Below are positions 38,015 to 45,744 of a stretch of 64,000 bases of DNA, one piece after another; position 1 is the first letter of the stretch; each line of letters starts with the position of its first letter. The stretch covers positions 3,348,001-3,412,000 of the forward strand of contig NC_009614.1 in NCBI RefSeq assembly GCF_000012825.1. Direction: 5' to 3'. The notes below the pieces were generated by a model. The model saw only the letters and a program-made list of their open reading frames with translations. It was not told the DNA's origin and did not search any database. This DNA is from Phocaeicola vulgatus ATCC 8482 (GTDB taxonomy: Bacteria > Bacteroidota > Bacteroidia > Bacteroidales > Bacteroidaceae). Position numbers and translations under genes: made by a program.

Positions 38015-38587
38015 AATATAATTGTTAAATTGTTTTTTCAGAAAAGGAATATTATTTTTGCTCTTTATTGTTTTATTTTTCTAATCCGATGAGTGTGCAA
38101 TAATCTAGTACTGATAATTTCATTCATCTTGCGGATTGTGATATTAATATATGATTAGGAGGCAGGACGATTATTTTGTTTTTCTCTAAGAAGAAAAAAC
38201 TTTTTCTTCTTAGAGAAAGAAAGCTGATAAATTATTCTGTACTTGAGCTGTTAATGTTATATTATCTATTCTTCAAATAAGTAAAGAACTATTTTAGAAA
38301 TTATTTGGATAGTTAGGTAGCCTTTTTATCAACTAATTTCTTATCTGTTTGATAATATCTTTGGCGTTGAGCGTTTATCTATATTATGTAATCTATCGAA
38401 GTAAGAATTTTTTTATTTTGCTGTTGTTTTTGTATCTGCATTCTGTTTGAAAGTATATAATTTGTATATGAGTTATACAATAGAATCTGTATCAGAATAT
38501 TATAACCATTCCGAACTCTGAATAAAATAGTCTATTTTTATTTCTAAACAATTGGCAATAATCAGAAAGTATATATGTCATTGCTAT
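38015..38587. other. AT-rich gap inside the polysaccharide operon, no gene seen
   Basis: About 570 bp between the flippase and acyltransferase genes. All frames are broken by stops and no protein remnant is recognised. It holds one outstanding hairpin (38181-38218). Such a gap inside a dense glycosyltransferase run suggests a lost gene or a boundary between modules acquired separately. Confidence 0.6.
38181..38218. terminator. 18-bp perfect hairpin, attenuator or terminator
   Basis: TTTCTCTAAGAAGAAAAA (38181-38198) and its exact complement (38201-38218) give an almost loop-free stem, so about 16 bp pair in practice. No T-run follows on the minus strand, but the A/T-rich arms could give one within the stem. 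It lies downstream of the flippase gene, where it could limit readthrough unless an antiterminator such as UpxY is bound. Confidence 0.55.
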
Positions 38588-40105
38588 TTATTTCATTTTA
38601 TTCTTTAAGAATGTACTTATCATATTTCTTTCTTGTTTGCTTAATCCGATTACTATAATGATTAAACTTAATGAAATGCTGTTTAAACAGAGAATCGAGA
38701 TTAGCCCCCAAATAGTCTGTGGAATAAACAATGTAATTATTTTGCATATAAACGATGCTGGTATAGCTACAAAGAAACAGGGTTTGATTACTTTTTTAAG
38801 CAATTCATTTATTCTTATGATTGAAACTTTTGATGCTATCCATACTCGTATTGTACAAACAAATATTTCATATAATACCATTGCTATTATCAAGGCATTA
38901 GGATTATTGGTTGTTATGCCGGCATAGTAGCTGATAGGCAAAACTAATAAATATATAGCTTCGGGCCATATCATAAATTTAGTAATATTACCGGTTGCAT
39001 ATACTGCTGTTCGTATTGTTTCAAAAGAAGCATAGGTAAGACTCAGAAATATGGTGCATTGTGCATAAGTCACAGCATATGGTGGCACATTACCTAGCCA
39101 GAGGTGCATGATATATTCCGTTTGAAAAAGAAATGGTATCATTATAAAAAAAATAAGAAATACTTGAAATTTACTTCCTGCATAGACAAGCTTTTTATGT
39201 ATATCCAGCTCACCATTGGCATATGTTTTTGTTATTTGTGGAGCAATGGCACGTTGCAAATTTTGAGCAAATGACAGAACTGAGTTTTTCAATTGCATTG
39301 AAATTGTATATACAGCGTTAATAGCCACCCCGAATGTAAGATTGATAACGAGGATAAACCCTTGTGACGAAAGAACCTGCAAAGCACCGGAAGTAGAGGA
39401 TATACCGGCAAATTTGCCAATTTGCATTATTTGGTTTTTGTCTATAATCATATGGTAATGGACTTCCGGAAATTTGCGATGGCAATATATCTGATAAGTT
39501 ATTCTTATTAATATGCTTATTGTTGCCATCAATATAGCATAGATTAATAAACGGCCGGTAGGAAAGTAACTAAGGCAATAGACTGAAGCACATGTTAAGA
39601 TTACTTGAAGAATACTGATAGCAGCAAAAGCATTCATTTTTTCATGTGCTACGATTAGTGAATTATAAGGAATACTTATAAGATTGACTATACAAGTGAG
39701 TACTGATATTTGAAACACCCATTGGGCTGCATCCATACTTTCCGCTGGTATGTTTATTTTGGTATGTAGAAACCATAGACCTCCGACCTCAAGTAGTATA
39801 AATATGATTCCGGACAATAAGAATATGACATTTAAGCAAGAACAAAATACTTTATTTGGATCACCGTTATCACGTCCTATTTCATAGGTCAGAAAACGTT
39901 GTACGGCATTGCCCATTCCACCACTGAAAACAGCGAACATACTGACAATACTACCAACGACACCATAGATTCCCATATCCTCTACACCAAGATTGGCAAG
40001 TGTTAAACGTGTGGTATACAAATTTAACCACATCGTAAACAGCATACGTACATAAAGTAAAATGGTGTTTTTAGCTAAGCGATTTTTGTTAAAATTGTCA
40101 GACAT
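38588..40105 (-). CDS. Wzx-like polysaccharide flippase (MATE/MVF-type)
   Basis: A 505-aa inner-membrane protein of the polysaccharide biosynthesis/Wzx family, with about 12-14 hydrophobic segments. The start NTILLYVRMLFTMWLNLYTT RLTL and the following NLGVEDMGIYGVVGSIVSMF near 38 are typical of the Bacteroides capsule flippase group. AVQRFLTYEIGRDNGDPN near 62 is also conserved there. It moves undecaprenyl-linked repeat units across the inner membrane. Length is normal. It follows a 530-bp leader with no gene and precedes a long AT-rich gap. Confidence 0.9.
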   Translation of the reverse strand: MSDNFNKNRLAKNTILLYVRMLFTMWLNLYTTRLTLANLGVEDMGIYGVVGSIVSMFAVFSGGMGNAVQRFLTYEIGRDNGDPNKVFCSCLNVIFLLSGIIFILLEVGGLWFLHTKINIPAESMDAAQWVFQISVLTCIVNLISIPYNSLIVAHEKMNAFAAISILQVILTCASVYCLSYFPTGRLLIYAILMATISILIRITYQIYCHRKFPEVHYHMIIDKNQIMQIGKFAGISSTSGALQVLSSQGFILVINLTFGVAINAVYTISMQLKNSVLSFAQNLQRAIAPQITKTYANGELDIHKKLVYAGSKFQVFLIFFIMIPFLFQTEYIMHLWLGNVPPYAVTYAQCTIFLSLTYASFETIRTAVYATGNITKFMIWPEAIYLLVLPISYYAGITTNNPNALIIAMVLYEIFVCTIRVWIASKVSIIRINELLKKVIKPCFFVAIPASFICKIITLFIPQTIWGLISILCLNSISLSLIIIVIGLSKQERNMISTFLKNKMK

Positions 40106-40632
40106 TGATGGATGGAATGTTTATTTTAAAAGTTTTTCTTCTATTTGTTTAATAGATATCTTTCTGATTTCAAGAAAAAATGTTATTTTTAATGAGCTAA
40201 TAGTCAACAATATGAATTTAGAAAATTTCTTCCAATTAAGTTTCTCTTACAGGATGGGTCAGGTTTCATTTACCAACGAATGAATCTTGTTTAATATTAA
40301 CCATTTCTTTATGGAATTCTATATTCCGACCCAAGATAGGATATGAACCTTACCTCTTTTTCATACGGTCACAGATCGAGCGACTGCTTTTTTATAAATT
40401 AGTAGATGGTAGAGAAAATCTTATTTAACGGTGAACTTCTAAATGCGTTTGCTTCCTCTCGATAACTTTGTTACGAAGTTTATGTTATAGAAAAAAGTTT
40501 CGGGAAAGAATAGCCTGTATCACACCTCAAGCGTGTCTGTTGCCTTTGAAGGCACTTTTGGAAAACAGTTCATTCAAAATGACGGTAACATCCGTTTCAA
40601 GCAAAGAATAATTCTGTGAATTTTCTTTTCTG
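40106..40632. other. Long untranslated stretch between nucleotidyltransferase and flippase
   Basis: No open frame or recognisable protein remnant on either strand. Only small palindromes are visible, for example GCCTTTGAAGGC near 40550 and AACTTTGTTACGAAGTT near 40463. It may be the leader of the flippase-to-HAD transcript; Bacteroides capsule mRNAs commonly have long leaders on which UpxY-type antiterminators act. That role is an inference from context. Confidence 0.5.
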
Positions 40633-40923
40633 TCATATCAGTTGTATTCCGTTTTTCAAGGCTTCCTGCACTACCGGTGAATCCTCATGGTCACCGATGA
40701 CGTCAATCTTTTGGTCGCCCAAATGCAGTTTCAAGCGTGCGGTCATGCGGATGCGTGCCAATACACCCTTCTTTTCTCCCGTGCTGCGGACTAATAAATC
40801 AATATCTCCTCCACGCTTTTCGTCATTCAGACGGGAACCGAAGAGATATACCTGCACTGTTTCACCATAAATATCTTTAGCTATTTGGATGATGGTCTGT
40901 ATTTCTTTAGATTGCAAACGCAT
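40633..40923 (-). CDS. MNT-type nucleotidyltransferase domain protein, unpaired
   Basis: A 96-aa minimal nucleotidyltransferase: YLFGSRLNDEKRGGDIDLLV near residues 25-44 has the GS-x(10)-DxD core. The chosen ATG at 40923 has a GGAG 8 bases upstream; a longer frame starts at 40971 but lacks such a site. MNT proteins usually act as antitoxins that AMPylate a HEPN toxin in an adjacent gene. No HEPN gene or remnant is visible in the 530 bp downstream, so this is an orphan. It lies between UpxY (67 bp away) and the flippase, an arrangement seen in several Bacteroides capsule loci. Confidence 0.82.
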   Translation of the reverse strand: MRLQSKEIQTIIQIAKDIYGETVQVYLFGSRLNDEKRGGDIDLLVRSTGEKKGVLARIRMTARLKLHLGDQKIDVIGDHEDSPVVQEALKNGIQLI

Positions 40924-40990
40924 GCGTTTATTCTCCTTTCTTACCGCAAAGCTACAAATTCCCCTCCACATTTCCTAGCGTCCGCCATCC

Positions 40991-41491
40991 TTATTTCATC
41001 TTCTCCACAAACCCCACCGGCATATCAACCCCAGCACATCCCAGCAAATCCAGTCTTACCACCACTTTCGCTTTTCCATCCACTTCCACCAGTTCTCCTT
41101 CCAGACCCTTTAGCGGACCTTTGACCACCCGTATCAATTCTCCCGGAGCCAATGGCGCGGTACACATCTCCACCGCCTCGTCCGAATAATCCAGCATAAA
41201 TTTGAACCGTTCCATCTGTTCGTCCGGAATCACCGCCGGAGTATGTTCGCCATGCAGCACCATATACCGGCTGATGGCCGACAACGTGAGCACCTGCGAA
41301 CGTTCGGCTGCATCTACATGGACAAAAATCATCATGGGGATAACCACCCGTTTTATTTTCTTTTTCCGGTAAGTCCATTGGCGGATTTCTTCTTGTACAG
41401 GCAGGAAGTTCTCTATGTTCATTGCGGTCAGCCGTTCGGCCGTCTTCTTTTCGTGGTGAAGGCGGACATACGCCACTAGCCATTTTTTCAT
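40991..41491 (-). CDS. upxY: UpxY family transcription antiterminator (NusG-like)
   Basis: A NusG/RfaH-type protein of about 166 aa. The start at MKKWLVAYVRLHHEKKTAER (41491) fits the NGN domain start; a longer frame from 41557 adds 22 unrelated residues. The NGN domain has KKIKRVVIPMMIFVHVDAAE near 50. The KOW domain has LAPGELIRVVKGPLKGLEGE near 115-134. UpxY proteins prevent premature termination in the leader of their own capsule operon and are normally the first gene. A UpxZ partner, which would inhibit other UpxY proteins, is not seen. The promoter is at 41611-41640. Confidence 0.92.
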   Translation of the reverse strand: MKKWLVAYVRLHHEKKTAERLTAMNIENFLPVQEEIRQWTYRKKKIKRVVIPMMIFVHVDAAERSQVLTLSAISRYMVLHGEHTPAVIPDEQMERFKFMLDYSDEAVEMCTAPLAPGELIRVVKGPLKGLEGELVEVDGKAKVVVRLDLLGCAGVDMPVGFVEKMK

Positions 41492-41566
41492 ATTCGGAGG
41501 AAGGAAAAGTAATGTTAGATGTTCTAAAAAATGAAAGAAATGATGCCTCTTGAGCACGCTACGCTG

Positions 41567-41640
41567 TTACCTGTGTCATTCCCAGGTAAGCTTGTCGTTA
41601 AATTCTGATGCAAATATAGACATTTTTTTACGATAACAAG
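41567..41640 (-). promoter_or_regulatory. Promoter and leader hairpin of the upxY operon
   Basis: On the minus strand, CTTG (complement of 41637-41640) and TATATTTG (complement of 41611-41618) are spaced 18 bp apart, close to the Bacteroides -33 TTTG / -7 TAnnTTTG pattern. Transcription would start near 41604. A TTACCTG/CAGGTAA hairpin (41567-41573 and 41583-41589) lies in the leader. Confidence 0.6.
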
Positions 41641-41798
41641 CTATTTGTTCGCAAAAAATGAAAAAATTAACAAGAATGACGTATTTATTTATACTTTTGT
41701 GCTTTTTATATTTTAAATGATATTAACATTGTGGAAAAATCAAGATTTATAAGAAAAATAGTGGCAGATTGAGCTTCCTTCAAGAGTTGGAAAAAATC

Positions 41799-41966
41799 AT
41801 GGCCGGATATCGCCTGTCCGGTGAAGGCTACACTGATGAGGAAATGAGAGTTCTGAAGCGCATGTGCAAAAGTATGTTGGCTGATATAGACGAGTTTCTG
41901 CGGAAAAAGGAGGAAAAGAAGAAGAAAGAACGGAAAGAGAAGAAAAAGAGGAAAGAAAGGAAATAA
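41799..41966 (+). CDS. Small Lys/Glu-rich protein (hypothetical)
   Basis: A 55-aa frame (MAGYRLSGEGYTDEEMRVLK, then a helix ending in about twenty Lys/Glu/Arg residues); a TTG start at 41769 would give 65 aa. A -7-like TACTTTTG at 41692-41699 lies upstream, with no clear -33 box. Similar short highly charged proteins often precede the DUF3987 gene in Bacteroides, which supports it a little. Function unknown. The low complexity means it could also be a chance frame. Confidence 0.4.
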   Translation: MAGYRLSGEGYTDEEMRVLKRMCKSMLADIDEFLRKKEEKKKKERKEKKKRKERK

Positions 41967-42010
41967 GGAGCAAAATGTGAAAAGACATTAAAAGGAAGTC
42001 TCCCGGTTAT

Positions 42011-42072
42011 TTGTACACTTGTATCATAAATGGGTATTGTAAATCAGTGCTTTACATTGGGCAAGTGTACAA
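42011..42072. repeat. Inverted repeat in front of the DUF3987 gene
   Basis: TTGTACACTTG (42011-42021) and its exact complement (42062-42072) enclose 40 bp that contain a weaker TGTAAA/TTTACA pair. It lies just upstream of the -33 box at 42081, so an operator or recombinase site is possible. Confidence 0.45.
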
Positions 42073-42080
42073 TTTTAACT

Positions 42081-42138
42081 TTTGATTGTATGGGTTTGCA
42101 ATATACTTTTGCTTTCATGGTGGAGGGAAATGCCCTCC
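42081..42138 (+). promoter_or_regulatory. Consensus promoter and start-site hairpin of the DUF3987 gene
   Basis: TTTG (42081-42084), exactly 19 bp, then TACTTTTG (42104-42111): a textbook Bacteroides -33/-7 promoter. A short hairpin, GGAGGG (42122-42127) with CCCTCC (42133-42138), sits in the leader 27 bp before the ATG and may hide a ribosome-binding site. Confidence 0.75.
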
Positions 42139-42164
42139 TTTTGATAATTTAAATTCATACATGA

Positions 42165-44543
42165 ATGGTTTATACCGATTTATGCTCTTTCTATTTCTCG
42201 GTGTTCGATGAACATGCCGTGGATATGACATTGGAAGAGTTTGTGAAGCTTCTGCGTGGCGAACGCTGGAAGGTGCAAGTAGAAGAGTATCAGCGCCTGA
42301 AGGCTTCGGGCAGGGAGACAGAGGCCAAGAAGTTAAAGAGAAAACTGGCCGCGCTGGTGATAGCCGGGCGTTGCGATGGGAGCCATGCCGAAACCAATCT
42401 GAAGCAGTGGAGCGGGGACGCCATGCTGGATGTGGATAAATGTAACGGCCGTGTGTCTGAGTTCTTGCAGGTCTTGAAGGACACTCCTTGGGTGAAGGCG
42501 GCATGGCGCAGCGTTTCGTACGACGGGCTGAAACTGGTGGTGCGTGTGGAAGCGGAGAGTGTGGACGAGTATCGTATGGCATACGCGTTGGTGGCATGGC
42601 ACGTGGCGCAGCTTCTTGCCTTTCCCTGTGACATGAGTTGCAAGAATCCCACCCGTCCTTGCTTTGCATCGTATGATCCGGAGGCTTTTTTTCGTCCGGA
42701 TACCGAAGTTTTTCCCTGGCGGCGCTTTGTGACGGAGCATCCCGACAGGGTGGGGGAGATTCTGGCGGAGCTGAAAGTGAAGACCCCGGCAGGTGCGTCC
42801 GGGCCTCCCGTTGCGGCTTCGGGCATGTTGCACACATTCTTCAACGAGTTCCTGGAGCAGAATCCCTTTGTGGATGGCAAAAAGAATGAGTTCTTGTTGA
42901 AGCTGGGACGTATCGCCCGCTATAAAGGAGTGGGCGAGGAAGAGTTGCTCCGGCTGAAAACGCTGGCGGTGGAAAGGTTGGCGGGTATGGGGTGTGCCGC
43001 CGGGGATATACCTCCGCGCATAGACTCCGGATACCGGTATGCCGACATGAACAAGGGGCCCGAAACACCTGTTTTCAGGGCTCACAAGGCTCAGGGCTCA
43101 CCTATGCGGTATTCTGAGCCCAATGAGGGGGAGGAAGAGGCTGAGTTAGAGAAACTTGAGGCTGACAAGTTGCGTCGTGAAGTTCCGTGTCTTCCGGATG
43201 AACTGTTCGACCGTTTGCCCGACTTTTTGAAGCGTGGTTTGACGCACGTCCGCAACAAGCGCGAGAGGGATATTCTGTTGCTCTCCATGATTACCAACAT
43301 CAGCGGTTGCCTGCCGGGGGTGAGGATGAATTATGGAGGAATGGTTTATTCCGCCGATCTCTATCTGGTGGCTTTGGCCGGTTCGGGCAGAGGAAAGGGG
43401 GTGATGCAGCTGGCGGCAATTCTGCCCGCAGCCATTCAGGAGTATTACGATGAATTGAACAGGAAGGATGAGCGTGAGTACCGGCAGAAGCTGCTGAAGT
43501 GGAATCTGGAGGAACGGCTTGCCGCTCAGGAAAAGAGGGTTCCCGATTTGGACCAATGCCCGGAGATGCCGGTGGAACGCATCCTGAAGGTGGCTCCCAA
43601 TATTTCGAAAAGCCAGTTGATACTGGCTTTGGAGGCGGGTGGAGCGGTCGGCTTGGTGATGAATGCCTCCGAGCTGGACATGATAAGTTCTGCCATGCAC
43701 CAGGAGTATGGAAAACATGATGATGTGATGCGTGCCGCTTCCCAGCACGAGGAGGTGTCTTCTTATTTCAAGACGGATCACCGGCTTGTTGTTGTGAGTG
43801 ATCCTCATCTGGCATTATGCGCTTCGGGTACTCCCGCCCAGTTGCATAAATTTATTTCTTCGCTGGAGAATGGAATGTACAGCCGTGTGGCTTTCTATGT
43901 GGGACAGGCCCACTGGGAGTATAAGTCGGCAAACCCCGGCAAGGCCCGGCTGGATATGCGCGCTTATTTCAAAGGGATGGGCGAGGAGCTGCTGCGTATG
44001 TTCATCTTTCTCTCCGGATCGCCTACCGAGGTGGTTTTCACCGAGGAACAATGGAAAGAGCATACGGAGCGTTTCAGAACGTATCTGCGTGAGGTAGTGG
44101 CGGAAGATGATGATTCTCCGGGGGCCATTGTGCTGCGCCACGGACTGATGATGTCTCGTATTGCCATGGTGCTGACTGCATTGCGTAAGTGTGAGCCGCA
44201 ATGGAATACATCGGAGTGGAAGTGTTCGGATGAGGATTTCCATACGGCGATGCAGATAGTGGATGTGTTGCTGGAACACAGTTTGCTGCTTTCCACTTCC
44301 ATGGATGATACTGCCGGAAGAATCAGGCCGGTAAAGGCTTTTTTCAAACTGCGTCCCGTCTTGAAAAAAATGCCGCGCGAGTTCACCTATTCGGAGCTGA
44401 TGGCGGCTGCCAATGAAGCCGGGTTGCCTACAGCATCCGTGAAACGTTATTTGTTGCGTTTGGTGTATTATCAAATCGTTGAGAAAGAGGATGGTAAGTA
44501 TAGAAAGACCGGTAAATCTTGGCTCAGAAAACCGCCTAAGTGA
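42165..44543 (+). CDS. VirE-N / DUF3987 domain protein (primase-helicase-like)
   Basis: A 792-aa two-domain protein. Residues about 1-190 are the VirE N-terminal/BT4734-like domain, which has an archaeo-eukaryotic primase-like fold (CDGSHAETNLKQWSGDAMLD, then KAAWRSVSYDGLKLVVRVEA). A linker near 300-330 (RAHKAQGSPMRYSEPNEGEE) leads into DUF3987 (about 345-780), starting LPDELFDRLPDFLKRGLTHV with a P-loop-like VALAGSGRGKGVMQLAA near 405. The role is unknown; the architecture suggests a replication or mobile-element protein. It belongs to the cassette with DUF4248, HU-like, small peptide and amidase genes near capsule loci. The linker codons and the 3' end form a long inverted repeat. Confidence 0.88.
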   Translation: MVYTDLCSFYFSVFDEHAVDMTLEEFVKLLRGERWKVQVEEYQRLKASGRETEAKKLKRKLAALVIAGRCDGSHAETNLKQWSGDAMLDVDKCNGRVSEFLQVLKDTPWVKAAWRSVSYDGLKLVVRVEAESVDEYRMAYALVAWHVAQLLAFPCDMSCKNPTRPCFASYDPEAFFRPDTEVFPWRRFVTEHPDRVGEILAELKVKTPAGASGPPVAASGMLHTFFNEFLEQNPFVDGKKNEFLLKLGRIARYKGVGEEELLRLKTLAVERLAGMGCAAGDIPPRIDSGYRYADMNKGPETPVFRAHKAQGSPMRYSEPNEGEEEAELEKLEADKLRREVPCLPDELFDRLPDFLKRGLTHVRNKRERDILLLSMITNISGCLPGVRMNYGGMVYSADLYLVALAGSGRGKGVMQLAAILPAAIQEYYDELNRKDEREYRQKLLKWNLEERLAAQEKRVPDLDQCPEMPVERILKVAPNISKSQLILALEAGGAVGLVMNASELDMISSAMHQEYGKHDDVMRAASQHEEVSSYFKTDHRLVVVSDPHLALCASGTPAQLHKFISSLENGMYSRVAFYVGQAHWEYKSANPGKARLDMRAYFKGMGEELLRMFIFLSGSPTEVVFTEEQWKEHTERFRTYLREVVAEDDDSPGAIVLRHGLMMSRIAMVLTALRKCEPQWNTSEWKCSDEDFHTAMQIVDVLLEHSLLLSTSMDDTAGRIRPVKAFFKLRPVLKKMPREFTYSELMAAANEAGLPTASVKRYLLRLVYYQIVEKEDGKYRKTGKSWLRKPPK

Positions 44544-44570
44544 GCCCTGAGCCTTGTGAGCCTTAAATGC
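43071..44570. repeat. Inverted repeat: linker codons (43071-43117) and 3' end (44524-44570) of the DUF3987 gene
   Basis: The 23 bp at 43079-43101 are the exact reverse complement of 44540-44562. Similarity extends to about 47 bp per arm with roughly nine mismatches. The left arm encodes AHKAQGSPMRYSEP on the plus strand. The right arm, read on the minus strand, encodes AHKAQGSLRRFSEP, almost the same peptide. The arms exactly bracket the DUF3987 half of the gene. Confidence 0.9.
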
Positions 44571-44577
44571 AGGTGAA

Positions 44578-44679
44578 AAAGGTCCTGTTGTTTTCAAAAA
44601 ACAACAGGACCTTTCCGGTAAAACAACAGGGAATTTTAAAAAAACAACAAGGTCTTTCAATGTAGATAACAGGTTCTTT
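44578..44679 (+). terminator. 17-bp terminator hairpin followed by three degenerate copies of its arm
   Basis: AAAGGTCCTGTTGTTTT (44578-44594) and its exact complement (44598-44614) form a 17-bp stem with a 3-base loop, ending in T3. Degenerate copies of the right arm (AAAACAACAGG...TTT) follow at 44620-44637, 44641-44657 and 44665-44679. The stem probably ends the DUF3987 transcript; the copies look like decayed tandem repeats. Confidence 0.75.
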
Positions 44680-44693
44680 GGGAAGCGTATGTC

Positions 44694-44924
44694 CTAAGGT
44701 TCTCCCAGATGCCTCACTATGATTGCCACTTCATGCTTCAGAAAGCTGTGGCGGAATTTGTTGTAGCCCGCTTCGTTCAATTCTTCCTGTAGCTGCATGT
44801 TTCTCCGCATCCAGCGATACAGGGTTTGCAGGGCTGCCGCGGCAGTTCGCCCCGGGCTGTATAGTTCTGCCAGTTCCGCTTTGTCATACGCTCTGATAAT
44901 GAATGCTTTTTCTTCTTGGTTCAT
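44694..44924 (-). CDS. DUF4248 domain protein
   Basis: A 76-aa protein (MNQEEKAFIIRAYDKAELAE, LYSPGRTAAAALQTLYRWMR, ending AIIVRHLGEP). The pattern of a helical N-terminus, a Tyr-Pro/Gly turn and the basic helix LYRWMRRNMQLQEEL is that of the DUF4248 family. The family may bind DNA through this helix-turn-helix-like part. It stands divergent to the HU-like gene and is a constant member of the DUF3987/HU/amidase cassette in Bacteroides. Function unknown. Confidence 0.8.
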   Translation of the reverse strand: MNQEEKAFIIRAYDKAELAELYSPGRTAAAALQTLYRWMRRNMQLQEELNEAGYNKFRHSFLKHEVAIIVRHLGEP

Positions 44925-45065
44925 GTTCTTTTATCGTTTTGATTATAGGGTAAAGATACGCAAAATGTCCTTGTTTTCCTACTCTCTCTGTAAGTTATTC
45001 TCGACATTTCCCGACAATCTCCTACGCTTCTCTACAAATGTCTACACGGGGCTTCCGGTTCATCG

Positions 45066-45073
45066 TATCTTTG
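45066..45073 (+). promoter_or_regulatory. -7 promoter element of the HU-like/amidase unit
   Basis: TATCTTTG fits the Bacteroides -7 box; no clear -33 TTTG is visible at the right distance. The start codon of the HU-like gene lies 100 bp downstream. Confidence 0.45.
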
Positions 45074-45172
45074 TAGTGTAATCAAAAGTCAATCATAGCC
45101 GGCTTAGTGGTTAACGGTTGATTGCCAGTGTGTTTCTTAATTTGCAAGTTTTAATTTTTAATTTGAAAAAGT

Positions 45173-45601
45173 ATGGGAAGAACAGTTTCTTATTCGGTGG
45201 TAAAGCGTAATAATCCGCTTGATCAGGATGCAGTGCCTAAGTTTTATGCACAAGCTCAGGCCAATGGCCATGTGGAGATTCGCGAAATGGCGGATCGTAT
45301 TCAGAAAACCTGTACGGTGACGCGTGCGGATGTTATGGCTGTGCTTGTTGCCTTGGAGGATGTGATTATGGAGGCTCTGGAAGGGGGCGAGATCGTAAGG
45401 CTTGCCGATCTGGGCACTTTCCAGATAGGGCTGAGCGGAAGAGGTGCGGAAACGGAGGATACGTATGATGTGTCGATGATTAGAAAAGCGCGTATCAATT
45501 TCCGTCCGGGTATTGCGCTAAGCGGTATTCTGGCAGCACTGAAATATACGAAAGTGGATAAATTGCCGGTGAAAACGAAGGGGGAGCAAAAGCCTGCTTA
45601 A
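45173..45601 (+). CDS. HU-like DNA-binding protein (HU-HIG type)
   Basis: A 142-aa relative of HU/IHF with the Bacteroidetes-type extension. The N-terminus MGRTVSYSVVKRNNPLDQDA is followed by the helical part EIREMADRIQKTCTVTRADV near 36. LEDVIMEALEGGEIVRLADL near 63 and GTFQIGLSGRGAETED near 84 correspond to the HU core GEIVxLxGxGTFxxxxRxAR. The arm region lacks the usual proline tip. It probably binds DNA as a dimer. Its place in front of the small peptide and amidase genes is conserved in the family cassette. A Lys/Pro tail ends the protein. Confidence 0.88.
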   Translation: MGRTVSYSVVKRNNPLDQDAVPKFYAQAQANGHVEIREMADRIQKTCTVTRADVMAVLVALEDVIMEALEGGEIVRLADLGTFQIGLSGRGAETEDTYDVSMIRKARINFRPGIALSGILAALKYTKVDKLPVKTKGEQKPA

Positions 45602-45642
45602 GTAGATGGCGGACAAGTGTTTAATTAAAAAAAAACTGTAGA

Positions 45643-45744
45643 ATGAAAGGTAAATCTGTCTGGAGCACTATTTTGAAAGTGGTGATTGCAGTAGCTACGG
45701 CTATTGCGGGTGTAGTAGGAATCAGCTCGTGCATAGGGGGATGA
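45643..45744 (+). CDS. 'Smalltalk' family micropeptide
   Basis: A 33-aa peptide, MKGKSVWSTILKVVIAVATA then IAGVVGISSCIGG: a short basic start, one hydrophobic helix (about residues 9-27) and a Cys near the end. It fits the 'smalltalk' micropeptide family annotated in Bacteroides next to HU-like and amidase genes. Its TGA overlaps the ATG of the amidase gene (ATGA at 45741-45744), which indicates translational coupling. Probably membrane-bound; a holin-like or amidase-helper role can be guessed from the pairing but is not shown. Confidence 0.8.
   Translation: MKGKSVWSTILKVVIAVATAIAGVVGISSCIGG

Noticed and set aside
38015..38587. Lost glycosyltransferase gene in the mid-operon gap
   Set aside because: Stops in all frames and no recognisable motif on the minus strand, so a pseudogene cannot be supported.
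41567..41589. Recombinase site in the upxY leader (GTTACCTG...CAGGTAA)
   Set aside because: It forms only a 7-bp hairpin, does not fit GTTAC-N7-GTAAC, and no partner repeat or recombinase gene is close by.
43815..44660. 281-codon minus-strand frame inside the DUF3987 gene
   Set aside because: It is antisense to a clear coding region and lacks any domain. It is kept only as part of the inverted-repeat finding, not as a gene.
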